From Micromonospora vinacea (GTDB taxonomy: Bacteria; Actinomycetota; Actinomycetes; Mycobacteriales; Micromonosporaceae), in contig NZ_JADOTY010000001.1 of the NCBI RefSeq assembly GCF_015751785.1, forward strand, positions 4,092,001 to 4,156,000: DNA of 64,000 nt, written 5' to 3'. Made by a program: the position numbers and the translations under genes. Under the pieces are notes generated by a model. That model searched no databases. It was not told the origin of the DNA and saw only the letters and a program-made list of their open reading frames with translations. Shown here piece after piece: positions 25,423 through 33,110 of the stretch (positions within the stretch are counted from its first letter, which is position 1; each line of letters opens with the position of its first letter).

Positions 25423-26475
25423 TCAGATCAGGTCCCAGCTCAGCGGGGTACCGCGGGGGACGTCGCTGGTGAAGGTGCGGCCCAACACCCGGTCGATCTC
25501 CACGGGGGCCAGCCCGCCGGCCGGCCGGATCGAGCGGACGTTGTTCGCGGTCACCGGGTCGCCGGCCCGCACGTCCTCGACCACGAAGAGCGACCGGCGG
25601 AACCGCAGCCCCTCCCGCTCGGCGGGGGTCGGGCCGATCGCGGTGCCCCCCAGCGCCGCGTACGCCCGGCCGGACTCGGCGACCAGGGCCGTCAGCTCCG
25701 CCGGGTTCAGGGAGAAGTCCGAGTCCACGCCACCGTCGGCCCGGTCCAGCGTCACGTGCTTCTCGATGAAGCAGGCGCCGAGCGCCACCGAGGCGACCGC
25801 GACGCCGATGCCGGGCGTGTGGTCGGAGAGCCCCACCGGCACGTCGAACGCACCGGCCAGCACCGGCAACCGGCGCAGGTTGCTGTCGGCCGGCGGCGCC
25901 GGGTAGGACGCGGTGCAGGCCAGCAGGACGATGCCCGCCGCGCCACCGGCCCGGGCGGTGCGCACGGCGGCGTCGATCTCGGCGACCGTCGCCATCCCCG
26001 TGGAGATCACCATCGGCTTGCCGGTGCTGGCCACCAGCCGGATCAGCGGCAGGTCGACAAGCTCAGACGAGGCGATCTTGTACGCGGGCGCGTCCAGTGA
26101 CTCCAGCAGCTCCACGGCAGTGGCGTCGAACGGCGACGAGAAGACGGTCAGGCCGCGCTCGCGGGCCCGCGCGAAGATCGGGGCGTGCCACTCGTACGGG
26201 GTGTGCGCGCGCTCGTAGAGGCGGTACAGGTTCTCTCCGCCCCACAGCTCGTGCCCGCTGGAGATCCGGAACGCCGGGGTGTCGACGTCGATGGTGATCG
26301 TGTCCGGCCGGTACGTCTGGAGCTTGAGCGCGTGCGCGCCACTCTCGGCCACCGCGTCGACGATGGCCAGCGCCCGGTTCAGATCGCCGTTGTGGTTGCC
26401 GGACATCTCGGCGACCACGAAGGGTCGCTCCCCGGCACCGACCGCGTGCGGTCCGATCTTGATTGTCGCCGTCAT
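25423..26475 (-). CDS. pseI: PseI-type pseudaminic acid synthase
   Basis: Condenses the 2,4-diacetamido-2,4,6-trideoxy-L-altrose intermediate with phosphoenolpyruvate to form pseudaminic acid. The 350-residue protein has the NeuB-type TIM barrel beginning FVVAEMSGNHNGDLNRAL, a PseI-typical version of the NeuB start. KLQTYRPDTIT, KIASSELVDLPLI, GLSDHTPG and FIEKHVTLDR (metal and substrate residues) follow. A C-terminal SAF domain (about 285-350) completes it. The ATG has GAGG 5 nt upstream. The GT2 gene lies 133 bases upstream on the same strand, so they are probably co-transcribed. Confidence 0.92.
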   Translation of the reverse strand: MTATIKIGPHAVGAGERPFVVAEMSGNHNGDLNRALAIVDAVAESGAHALKLQTYRPDTITIDVDTPAFRISSGHELWGGENLYRLYERAHTPYEWHAPIFARARERGLTVFSSPFDATAVELLESLDAPAYKIASSELVDLPLIRLVASTGKPMVISTGMATVAEIDAAVRTARAGGAAGIVLLACTASYPAPPADSNLRRLPVLAGAFDVPVGLSDHTPGIGVAVASVALGACFIEKHVTLDRADGGVDSDFSLNPAELTALVAESGRAYAALGGTAIGPTPAEREGLRFRRSLFVVEDVRAGDPVTANNVRSIRPAGGLAPVEIDRVLGRTFTSDVPRGTPLSWDLI

Positions 26476-26608
26476 TCCGACCTCTGCTCAGGTACGCCCG
26501 CACCGGGGTGCGGTGGTGCTGTCGTCGTCCACCCGGCGGGCGGACGACCTGGAAAACCGGGGCGCCGGGAGCCGCCCCGGCTCCCGGCGTGCTCTGTGGT
26601 GGGGTCGA

Positions 26609-27781
26609 TCACGGCAGCCGGCCACCGGCCAGCGCGTCGCGTCGCTCCGGGGCGAGCCCGGCGTCGCGCGTCGGCGCGGTGCCTGCCGCTCGGGCCGGGT
26701 CCTCGTCGGCGGCGGCCGAACCGCTGTCGGCGCCGACCGCCGGGCCAGGCCGACGCAGGCGACCAGCGACCCGGTGGGCCTGGCGCAGCGCCGAGTACGC
26801 CAACCAGTCACCCCGCCCGACGAGGCGGTGCTTGAGCCCGGTCACGCCCGGGGGCAGCGGGTACCCGCCGGTGGGCAGGTACCGACGGTAGTGCGCGGCT
26901 GCCCGGTGGAAGAAGTCGCGCCGCAGGTGTGGGTGCAGCCGGCCATCGTTGCCCACCACCACCAGGTAGTGGCTGATCATCAGCTCGAACAGTTCGGCCT
27001 GCAACCGCTCGTCCGGGTGCTTCCGGGCGACCCAGTCCATCAGCCGCTCGTACTGGGCGAAGGCGTCGAAGTGCCGGCCGCTGCGGGTGGAGGTGATCGC
27101 GCCCTGCCGGCCCTGGCGGTACAGGTAACAGACCCGGTCCAGCACGGAGACCTTCTCGGCGCCGATCAGCAGCGGGTGGCTGAACGGGATGTCCTCGTAC
27201 CAGCCGGGGAAGAACCGCAGCTCCAGCTCGTCCATGAAGTCCCGGCGGACCACCTTGTTCCAGGCGGTGTGCTGGACCCGTAGCAGCTGCGGCTGGTCGG
27301 CCAGCCGGGTCACGCCGGGAATTCCGCGCAGCAGCGGGCTGCTCGCGTCGACCTCCCGTCGGCCGTCCTCGTGCACCCGCAGGTGGTCGAGCATCAGCAC
27401 GTCGGGCTGGTGCTGGCGCAACCGGTCCAGCACCGCCGCGATCGTGCCCGGCGGCAACCAGTCGTCGCTGTCGACGAACCAGACGTACCGGCCGGTGGCC
27501 ACGTCGAGCCCGGCGTTGCGGGCCAACCCCAGACCCACGTTGCTGCTCAGGTGCACGACGCGGACGCCGTCGCGGCCGACCGCGTAGGAGCGGAGCATGT
27601 CGCCGCAGCCGTCCGGGGAGGCGTCGTCGACGGCGATCAGCTCGACCGCTTCCGACTCGCCCGCCGGGATGTCGGCCCGGATCGACTCGAGGCACTGGTA
27701 CAGGTACGCCTCGACGCCGTACACGGGCACGACGATGCTCAACAGCGGTGCGTGCGTCGGCTCATTGACCACGTCCGCCAC
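26609..27781 (-). CDS. Family 2 glycosyltransferase
   Basis: GT-A-fold, inverting glycosyltransferase of 390 residues, cytoplasmic or membrane-associated. Motifs: LSIVVPVYGVEAYL at the start, AVDDASPDG, and the metal-binding WFVDSDDW. The middle carries WYEDIPFSHPLL, similar to the acceptor region of teichoic or capsular polymer transferases. The last 60 residues are Ala/Arg/Pro-rich and look unstructured. The GTG at 27781 is used; a second GTG three codons later is possible. With pseI downstream, it probably adds sugar to the nonulosonate polymer; acceptor and donor are unknown. Confidence 0.87.
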   Translation of the reverse strand: MADVVNEPTHAPLLSIVVPVYGVEAYLYQCLESIRADIPAGESEAVELIAVDDASPDGCGDMLRSYAVGRDGVRVVHLSSNVGLGLARNAGLDVATGRYVWFVDSDDWLPPGTIAAVLDRLRQHQPDVLMLDHLRVHEDGRREVDASSPLLRGIPGVTRLADQPQLLRVQHTAWNKVVRRDFMDELELRFFPGWYEDIPFSHPLLIGAEKVSVLDRVCYLYRQGRQGAITSTRSGRHFDAFAQYERLMDWVARKHPDERLQAELFELMISHYLVVVGNDGRLHPHLRRDFFHRAAAHYRRYLPTGGYPLPPGVTGLKHRLVGRGDWLAYSALRQAHRVAGRLRRPGPAVGADSGSAAADEDPARAAGTAPTRDAGLAPERRDALAGGRLP

Positions 27782-27953
27782 CTTCGACGACCCGGGTGGC
27801 CGGCCCCGGAACCTGACGTTGCCGCCGATGGTGGAATCTCTGAACTCCCGCCCAGCGGAAGGTGAACGCCCTCCGGTGGGCGATCCCCGGTCCGGGGAAC
27901 GCGGGCCTGGTGGGGCGGGTGGGACGCGTCCGGTTCACCCGGGAGTGACCCGG

Positions 27954-28075
27954 TAGGGTGCCTCGGTGCGGCCCTGCCGGGCCGTCGCGGGCGTCGCCGT
28001 CGCGCCGTCCGACGCCGCGCCGAGGAGGCTACGACAGTGCTGGTGACCCTGCCGAGCGCCGGGATCCCGGCATGA
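27954..28075 (+). promoter_or_regulatory. Promoter and mini-ORF leader of the acyltransferase gene
   Basis: TAGGGT at 27954-27959 is a good -10 box. In the leader, a GTG at 28037 with a strong ribosome site (GAGGAGG at 28022-28028, 8 nt away) opens a 12-codon frame (MLVTLPSAGIPA) whose TGA overlaps the acyltransferase ATG as ATGA. The acyltransferase itself has only a weak ribosome site, so coupled translation is likely. Confidence 0.5.
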
Positions 28076-29307
28076 CGAGCGTCGCCGCGACGTCGGACGT
28101 CCGGCCCGCACCCGCGCTGCCCCGGCTGCCCTCGCTGACCGGGCTGCGCTGGATCGCCGCCCTGCTGGTCTTCGGCTTCCACGCCGGCACGATGCGGATC
28201 ATCGCCGAGCCGGACTACAAGGCCGTGATCGACGCGCTGTTCACCCTCGGCCTCTCCGGGGTGCAGTTCTTCTTCATCCTCAGCGGTTTCGTGCTGGTCT
28301 GGTCGGCCCGCGAGGGCGACTCCCGGCGTACCTTCTGGCGGCGCCGGATCGCCAAGATCTACCCCAACCACCTGGTGCTGTGGGCGGCGACGCTGGTGGT
28401 CGCCTGGTGGTTCGCCGACCCGGTCCTACCGGCGGCCGCACTGGAGAATCTGCTGCTGTTGCAGGCGTGGGATCCCCGGCCGGGCTGGTTCTACAGCATC
28501 AACACCGTCAGCTGGTCGCTCTCCTGCGAGTTCTTCTTCTACCTCTGTCTGCCGCTGGCGCTGCCGTTGCTGCGCCGGGCCCGACCGAAGCTGCTCTGGG
28601 CGTTGATCGTCGCGCTGCCGCTGCTGATCCTCGCGCTCTGGCCGGCGCAGGAGTTGGTGCCGGAGGTGAGTCGGTGGTGGTTCACCCAGATCTTCCCGCC
28701 GGTGCGGTCGCTGGAGTTCTGGTTGGGCGCAGTGGCGGCCGAGTTGATGCGCCGGGGGCTGTGGCGCGGTCCCGGTCTGACCGTGGCCAGCGGAATCTTC
28801 CTGGTCACCTGGGTGACGGCCGCGCAGTGGATCCGTGCCGAGCTGTGGACCACGCTGCTCGCTGTCGCGTACCTGTTGGTGATCACCGCCGCCGCGGACG
28901 CGGACGTGCGGGGTCGGCGCTCGCCGTGGCGGTCCCGGCCGCTGGTCTGGCTCGGTGAGGTCTCGTTCGCCTTCTACCTGGTGCACGTGCTGGTGATGAC
29001 GAGCGTGCTGCGTTGGAGCGGAACCTGGGGGATCGGCTTCGAGGGTTGGCGTGGCCCGGCCGTGGTGCTCGGCTTCCTGGTGGCGAACCTGATCCTCGCC
29101 GGCCTGCTGCACCGCTTCGTCGAGACCCCGATGATGCGCCGGCTCGCGCCGCGCCGCGCGGCCCGTCCGGCGCCCGTCCCCCGACAGCGCACCGCTGGCG
29201 ACGACGACGCCCGAGACCCCGCGAGCAGCGCCCGCGGCGAGGCCGGCGGGGCTGCCGACGAGGTCGGTCAGGCCGGCGGTCGATCACCGTACGTCGACCT
29301 GCGCTGA
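28072..29307 (+). CDS. Membrane O-acyltransferase (acyltransferase family 3)
   Basis: Integral membrane acyltransferase of 411 residues with about ten transmembrane segments. The N-terminal LTGLRWIAALLVFGFHAGT carries the conserved His, and FFFILSGFVLVWSAR and WSLSCEFFFYLCLPL are typical family-3 signatures. Members O-acylate surface polysaccharides or antibiotics from acyl-CoA or other donors. The last 60 residues are a polar, probably disordered tail. It lies at the edge of the nonulosonate cluster, divergent from the GT2 gene, so it may acylate the surface polymer. The start is coupled to a 12-codon upstream frame. Confidence 0.87.
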   Translation: MTSVAATSDVRPAPALPRLPSLTGLRWIAALLVFGFHAGTMRIIAEPDYKAVIDALFTLGLSGVQFFFILSGFVLVWSAREGDSRRTFWRRRIAKIYPNHLVLWAATLVVAWWFADPVLPAAALENLLLLQAWDPRPGWFYSINTVSWSLSCEFFFYLCLPLALPLLRRARPKLLWALIVALPLLILALWPAQELVPEVSRWWFTQIFPPVRSLEFWLGAVAAELMRRGLWRGPGLTVASGIFLVTWVTAAQWIRAELWTTLLAVAYLLVITAAADADVRGRRSPWRSRPLVWLGEVSFAFYLVHVLVMTSVLRWSGTWGIGFEGWRGPAVVLGFLVANLILAGLLHRFVETPMMRRLAPRRAARPAPVPRQRTAGDDDARDPASSARGEAGGAADEVGQAGGRSPYVDLR

Positions 29308-29399
29308 CAGCGTCCACCCTGGTCAGCGGGGTCGGCGCGGCGTGATCCGACACGCCCGTGGCCAGTGCGCCCGGGTCGGCACGACGGTAGCCTGGTGCC

Positions 29400-29816
29400 G
29401 TGCTTCCGGTCGCGTTCACCTGTCCGCTGTGGTGGGTGGCGCGCTGGGCGACGCGGGTGCTGACCAGCCTCGCCGTCGTCGCGGCCCTGGCGCTCGGCGC
29501 AGGCCCGGCCACGGCCGCCGGATCAACGCCCAGCCCGGTGCCGACGTCGAATGCGGTGCTGGCCTCCGTCGCCGCCGGGCCGTTGGCGGCCTCCTGCCGG
29601 CAGGTCGGGGCGCACGGTGCGGCGCGCCAGGCGATACCGCCGGAGGCCGCCGAGGAGTCGGTCCCGACATCGTCGGTCGACACGCCGGTGGCGCTCCCCG
29701 GCGACCAGGGCACCATCGCGGCCGGCGTGCTGCCGGTCCGCGCGGCCGGGTCCGACCGGCTGCCCCTCGTCGACGCTGCGAGCGGTCGGGCTTCCCGGGC
29801 CCCACCCGGGCGCTGA
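29400..29816 (+). CDS. Small secreted hypothetical protein
   Basis: A 138-residue protein of unknown function. It has a plausible signal sequence (WATRVLTSLAVVAALALG, cleavage near GPATAAG) and then a low-complexity Ala/Pro/Ser/Val-rich region with one Cys. No domain is recognised. A -10 box TAGCCT (29388-29393) lies exactly 6 nt before the GTG start, which supports a leaderless gene. Codon third positions are GC-rich but the composition is simple, so an over-called frame cannot be excluded. Confidence 0.5.
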   Translation: MLPVAFTCPLWWVARWATRVLTSLAVVAALALGAGPATAAGSTPSPVPTSNAVLASVAAGPLAASCRQVGAHGAARQAIPPEAAEESVPTSSVDTPVALPGDQGTIAAGVLPVRAAGSDRLPLVDAASGRASRAPPGR

Positions 29817-29948
29817 GCCACCGGGACGACCGTCCCGTCACCGCGCCCCGTCGACCCACCGTTCCCTGACCCGCCGACCCGTGGCCCATACTGGCCCGCT
29901 GGTCGGTGCGGCTCCCCATCGCACTGCTCTCTCCCCGAGGTGCCGACC

Positions 29949-30719
29949 ATGGAGACCGTCGTCTTCTACCAGTTCGTGACCGAGGTGCCGCAGGCCGCCG
30001 CCATCTGGTCGACGCTGTTCCTGCTGACCCTGGGCCTCCTCACCGTCCTGGCCGCCCGCCCCGAACGGGAGCGGCCCGCTGACGATCCGCCCCCGGCCGG
30101 GCCGACCGTCCGGGAGATGGCCGCCGCCGAGGCCGTCGACGTGCGCCGGTACGCCGAGGAGGTGGCCGTCGCCGCGGCTGGCGCGGCCACCACCGCCCGG
30201 CGCCGACGCGCGGCCTGGCAGACCGCTCAGGAGCAATTGGAGCGGGCCTGGACCGGGTACGACGAGGCGGACACCGCAGCGCGTCGCTTCGCCGGGGCCG
30301 GGGTGTTGCCCACCCCGCAGACCCCGCACACCCCCGCCGAGTACGCCGCCCGGGAACGCTTTCTGCACCGCGCGGCGATGGCGGCGTACTGGCGGGGCGA
30401 CCTGACCATGGCCCAGCTCAGCGACGTTTTCGGGCACCGCCGTGGCTGGGATCCCCGGCGACACCCTGTCGAGCAGGAGGTGTTGATCAGCCGGGTGGTC
30501 CGGGACGCGCGGCTGGCCGACTACCAGGTGGCTGCCGGCCGTGAGCGGGCCGCCTGGCGCGACGCGGAGTTGGCCGCCGAGTCGGCCCGTACCCTCGCCG
30601 AGGAGGCGTACGCGGCGGCGGCCCGGCTGCGTCCGACCCCGGTGCCCGCTCGCCGGTCGGTGGCCGATGCGATGCGACCCGCCGTCGTGGCACGGTGGCG
30701 CCCGGCCCGGGTGAGTTGA
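29949..30719 (+). CDS. Hypothetical membrane-anchored protein
   Basis: A 256-residue protein not recognised as a known family. One N-terminal transmembrane segment (about residues 17-36, AAIWSTLFLLTLGLLTVLAA) is followed by a long Ala/Arg/Glu-rich, mostly helical cytoplasmic region with possible coiled coil (about 50-110 and 190-225). The ATG at 29949 has GAGG 8 nt upstream and is preferred over a GTG at 29940. It stands alone. Probably a lineage-specific actinobacterial protein. Confidence 0.72.
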   Translation: METVVFYQFVTEVPQAAAIWSTLFLLTLGLLTVLAARPERERPADDPPPAGPTVREMAAAEAVDVRRYAEEVAVAAAGAATTARRRRAAWQTAQEQLERAWTGYDEADTAARRFAGAGVLPTPQTPHTPAEYAARERFLHRAAMAAYWRGDLTMAQLSDVFGHRRGWDPRRHPVEQEVLISRVVRDARLADYQVAAGRERAAWRDAELAAESARTLAEEAYAAAARLRPTPVPARRSVADAMRPAVVARWRPARVS

Positions 30720-30934
30720 GCCCGATCCGTGATGTGAGGCCGGTCACCCAATAGCGGAATCGGACGGTCGGCGCGATCGGCGGCATTGTTCCCGCGATTA
30801 TGGTCGCCTTCTTCGCGGCCTGTCCGGTTGTCGACCGCAGGCGTCACCGTAACCGGTTGTCCCATCGAGTCACATCATCGGCAATACGCGCAGAAATTGT
30901 CGCGCCAATTGAGGTTTACGCAGGTGAACCTGGC
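30720..30934. other. Gene-free stretch upstream of riboswitch promoter
   Basis: About 215 bases with somewhat lower GC than the surroundings and no credible coding frame. Nothing recognisable was found here. The riboswitch promoter and leader follow. Confidence 0.55.
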
Positions 30935-30963
30935 TTGGCAGGGCGTGAAGCGGCCAGTAGTGT
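30935..30963 (+). promoter_or_regulatory. Sigma-70-type promoter for the C39 peptidase gene
   Basis: TTGGCA (30935-30940) and TAGTGT (30958-30963) are separated by 17 bases, the best -35/-10 pair seen in the window. Transcription should begin near 30970, about 30 bases before the riboswitch core, which is a sensible position. Confidence 0.72.
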
Positions 30964-31000
30964 CGTCCCGTCCGGTGCGGTAACCGATCGCAAGACGCGA

Positions 31001-31146
31001 CGCCGCACCGACCCGCTTAATCGTGATCAACGAACCGGGGACCCACCAGTAAGTCCGGGGTGAATCCGCGAGCCACGGCCCGCGGTAGGGCGATCTTCCC
31101 GCCCGAATCCGTCAGCTAACCCGGTAGGCGGTGTCGGAAGGAGTCC
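31001..31146 (+). promoter_or_regulatory. c-di-AMP riboswitch (ydaO/yuaA type)
   Basis: The conserved core of the ydaO-yuaA element is clear: GAACCGGGGACCCA near 31032, GGGGTGAATCCGCG near 31057, GCGGTAGGG near 31082, CCCGAATCCGTCAGCTAACC near 31102, GTAGGCGG and GGAAGGAG ending about 31143. In actinobacteria this RNA commonly controls cell-wall hydrolases and other wall genes in response to cyclic di-AMP. Here it lies 245 bases before a secreted C39-like peptidase gene. The exact 5' edge is approximate. Confidence 0.93.
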
Positions 31147-31264
31147 CATCCTCGTGCAGCACCTTTCCACCCCTCGGTTGTTCCCTCGCCTCCACGGCGC
31201 GGCGGTGCACCCGCTCACTCGTCCAGTGACGGTGAGCTGACCCCCCCGGGTCATCGCCTTTCCC

Positions 31265-31322
31265 GCCCGGCCGCGCCGGGCGTTCCCCTGAGCGGTTCAC
31301 CATCCGCGGACCACGGTCCGCG
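31265..31322 (+). terminator. Hairpins in the riboswitch expression platform
   Basis: Two perfect stems follow the aptamer: GCCCGGC-CGC-GCCGGGC (31265-31281, then GTTCCCC) and CGCGGACC-AC-GGTCCGCG (31305-31322). Either could serve as the terminator or anti-terminator stem of the c-di-AMP switch. Neither has a strong U-run, so a Rho-dependent or translational mechanism is also possible. Confidence 0.5.
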
Positions 31323-31391
31323 CGCTGGCGCCTGCCCGGATACCGGTCCGGCCCCGGTGTGCCGCTCTCCCCCCGATCCGTGGAGGACCCC

Positions 31392-32228
31392 GTGAAGCAC
31401 ACAGTGAAGCGTCAGCTCCGTCGCCTCGTCACCGAGCGCCCGTACCAGATCGTCGCCGCCTCCGCCGCGGCCCTCGCCATCGCCACCACCACCGGCGCCC
31501 TGCTCACCACGGCCGACGACGCCCCGGCCGGCCAGCGCACCGCGACCACTGTCGCCGAGATGCGCAGCGACGTCGCCGCCTCCCGTGGCGAGGCCCGGGA
31601 CGCGTCCCCCTCGGCCGGCACCGCGCCGACCACTGCCGCCCCGGCCACCAGCACCGCGTCACCCGCCGCAAAGGCCAGCAGCAACCCGGACCTGACCCGG
31701 AAGCCGGAGCGGCCGAAGCCGCCCGCGACCAAGGTGCTGGACTACGACTACGAGGCGCAGAACACCTACTACAACTGCGGCCCGGCGGCCACCCGCAACG
31801 CGCTCAGCGCCGCCGGCATCGACCGCACCCAGGAGGAGCTCGGCGCCGAGCTGGGCACCACCGAGATGGGCACCAACTCGGCCGAGGACACCACCCGGGT
31901 GCTGAACGCCGAGGTGAAGGGCTCCCCGTACCGGACCCGGATGTTCCCCGGCTCGCCCAGCCCGGCACAGATGGACCGGCTCCAGGCCGACGTGGTGAAG
32001 GCCATCACCGACGGCCGTGGCGTGGTGGCCAACGTCGTCGGGGACGCCACCGACACCGACGGTGGCTGGCACTCCTACGGCGGCGGGCACTACATCGCCG
32101 TCGTGGGCTACAAGGACAACGGTCGCACCGTGCGGATCGCCGACTCGGCGAACCCGGCCGACCCGTCGTACTGGATCACCACGATCGACCTGGCCAACTG
32201 GATCACCAGCCGGGGCTACTCCGCCTGA
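31392..32228 (+). CDS. Secreted C39-like cysteine peptidase
   Basis: Predicted exported papain-like peptidase of the C39_2 type. The N-terminus is basic with a hydrophobic segment (residues about 17-38), then a Pro/Ala/Thr-rich linker (about 60-112). The catalytic domain has Cys129 in YYNCGPAATRNAL, His233 in GGHYIAVVGY and Asp251 in IADSANP, a complete Cys-His-Asp set. It likely cuts wall peptides or secreted proteins. The GTG at 31392 has GGAGGA 4-5 nt upstream. Its very long leader carries a c-di-AMP riboswitch, so expression should follow wall or osmotic status. A hairpin follows the stop. Confidence 0.88.
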   Translation: MKHTVKRQLRRLVTERPYQIVAASAAALAIATTTGALLTTADDAPAGQRTATTVAEMRSDVAASRGEARDASPSAGTAPTTAAPATSTASPAAKASSNPDLTRKPERPKPPATKVLDYDYEAQNTYYNCGPAATRNALSAAGIDRTQEELGAELGTTEMGTNSAEDTTRVLNAEVKGSPYRTRMFPGSPSPAQMDRLQADVVKAITDGRGVVANVVGDATDTDGGWHSYGGGHYIAVVGYKDNGRTVRIADSANPADPSYWITTIDLANWITSRGYSA

Positions 32229-32245
32229 CCCGGGCACGCTGACCG

Positions 32246-32284
32246 CCGCGGGCGCCGTCTCCCACAAGGAGCCGGCGCCCGCGG
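32246..32284 (+). terminator. Rho-independent terminator after C39 peptidase gene
   Basis: Perfect 12-bp arms CCGCGGGCGCCG and CGGCGCCCGCGG around a 15-base loop, followed by TCTTT. It starts 18 bases after the stop codon. Confidence 0.85.
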
Positions 32285-32359
32285 TCTTTGTCCGCGCGGG
32301 CCCGGGTAACGCCATCGACGGCTCTCGTACCGGGCCGTGAACCGTGGGAGACTGCGGCC

Positions 32360-33106
32360 GTGGTGGAGAAATCGGGTGGTCACGCCGGCCGTAGGCCGGT
32401 CCTGCTGCTGCTGCACGGCATGGGGGCGACCGGGGACGTGTGGTTGCCCTGGGCGCCGTACCTCGAGCAGCACTGGCCCGGGCGGTGGCTTGCACCGGAC
32501 CTCGCCGGACACGGCTGGGCGCCGCCGCTGCCGTCGTACTCCTTCGCGGGCTTCGCCCAACAGATCGCGCAGGCCCTCGCCCCCGACGACCGGCTGGTCG
32601 TGCTCGGGCACTCGCTGGGTGGCGTGGTCGGCCTGGCGCTGGCCGCCCGCGACGCCGGAACGCCGGTGGACGCGGTGGTCGGGCTGGGCATCAAGGCGCT
32701 CTGGTCACCCGCCGAGCTGACCCGCGCCGCCGAGGTCGCCGCCCGACCGGTGAGCTGGTTCGCCAGCCGCACCGAGGCGGCTCGCCGCTACCTGCGCGTC
32801 GCCGGGCTGGCCGGCCTGGTCTCACCGGACCACCCGGTGGTGGACGCCGGGCTGCGCCAGGTCGACGGCCGGTGGCGCCTCGCCATGGACCCGACCGCCT
32901 TCGCCGTCGGCGAGCCCGACCTGGCCGCGCTGCTGGCGGCGACCGACGTACCGGTGGTGCTGGCGCGCGGGGAGAAGGACCCGATGGTCACCGACGAACA
33001 ACTCAAGGAGTACGGCGTACCGGTCGCCACGCTGCCCGGCCTCGGGCACAACGCGCACGTGGAGGACCCGGCGGCGGTGCTGGCGCTGCTCGACCCCTAC
33101 CGCTGA
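32360..33106 (+). CDS. Alpha/beta hydrolase
   Basis: A 248-residue alpha/beta-hydrolase with oxyanion-region LLLHGMGATGDVW, nucleophile elbow VLGHSLGG, Asp in ARGEKDPMVT and catalytic His in GLGHNAHVEDP: a complete Ser-Asp-His triad. No signal peptide. The GTG at 32360 has GGGAG 10 nt upstream and also a GAGACT box 6 nt before it. It converges with the TagF-like gene, stops 5 bases apart. Substrate unknown; esterase or hydrolase of small metabolites. Confidence 0.88.
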   Translation: MVEKSGGHAGRRPVLLLLHGMGATGDVWLPWAPYLEQHWPGRWLAPDLAGHGWAPPLPSYSFAGFAQQIAQALAPDDRLVVLGHSLGGVVGLALAARDAGTPVDAVVGLGIKALWSPAELTRAAEVAARPVSWFASRTEAARRYLRVAGLAGLVSPDHPVVDAGLRQVDGRWRLAMDPTAFAVGEPDLAALLAATDVPVVLARGEKDPMVTDEQLKEYGVPVATLPGLGHNAHVEDPAAVLALLDPYR

Positions 33107-33110
33107 GCGG

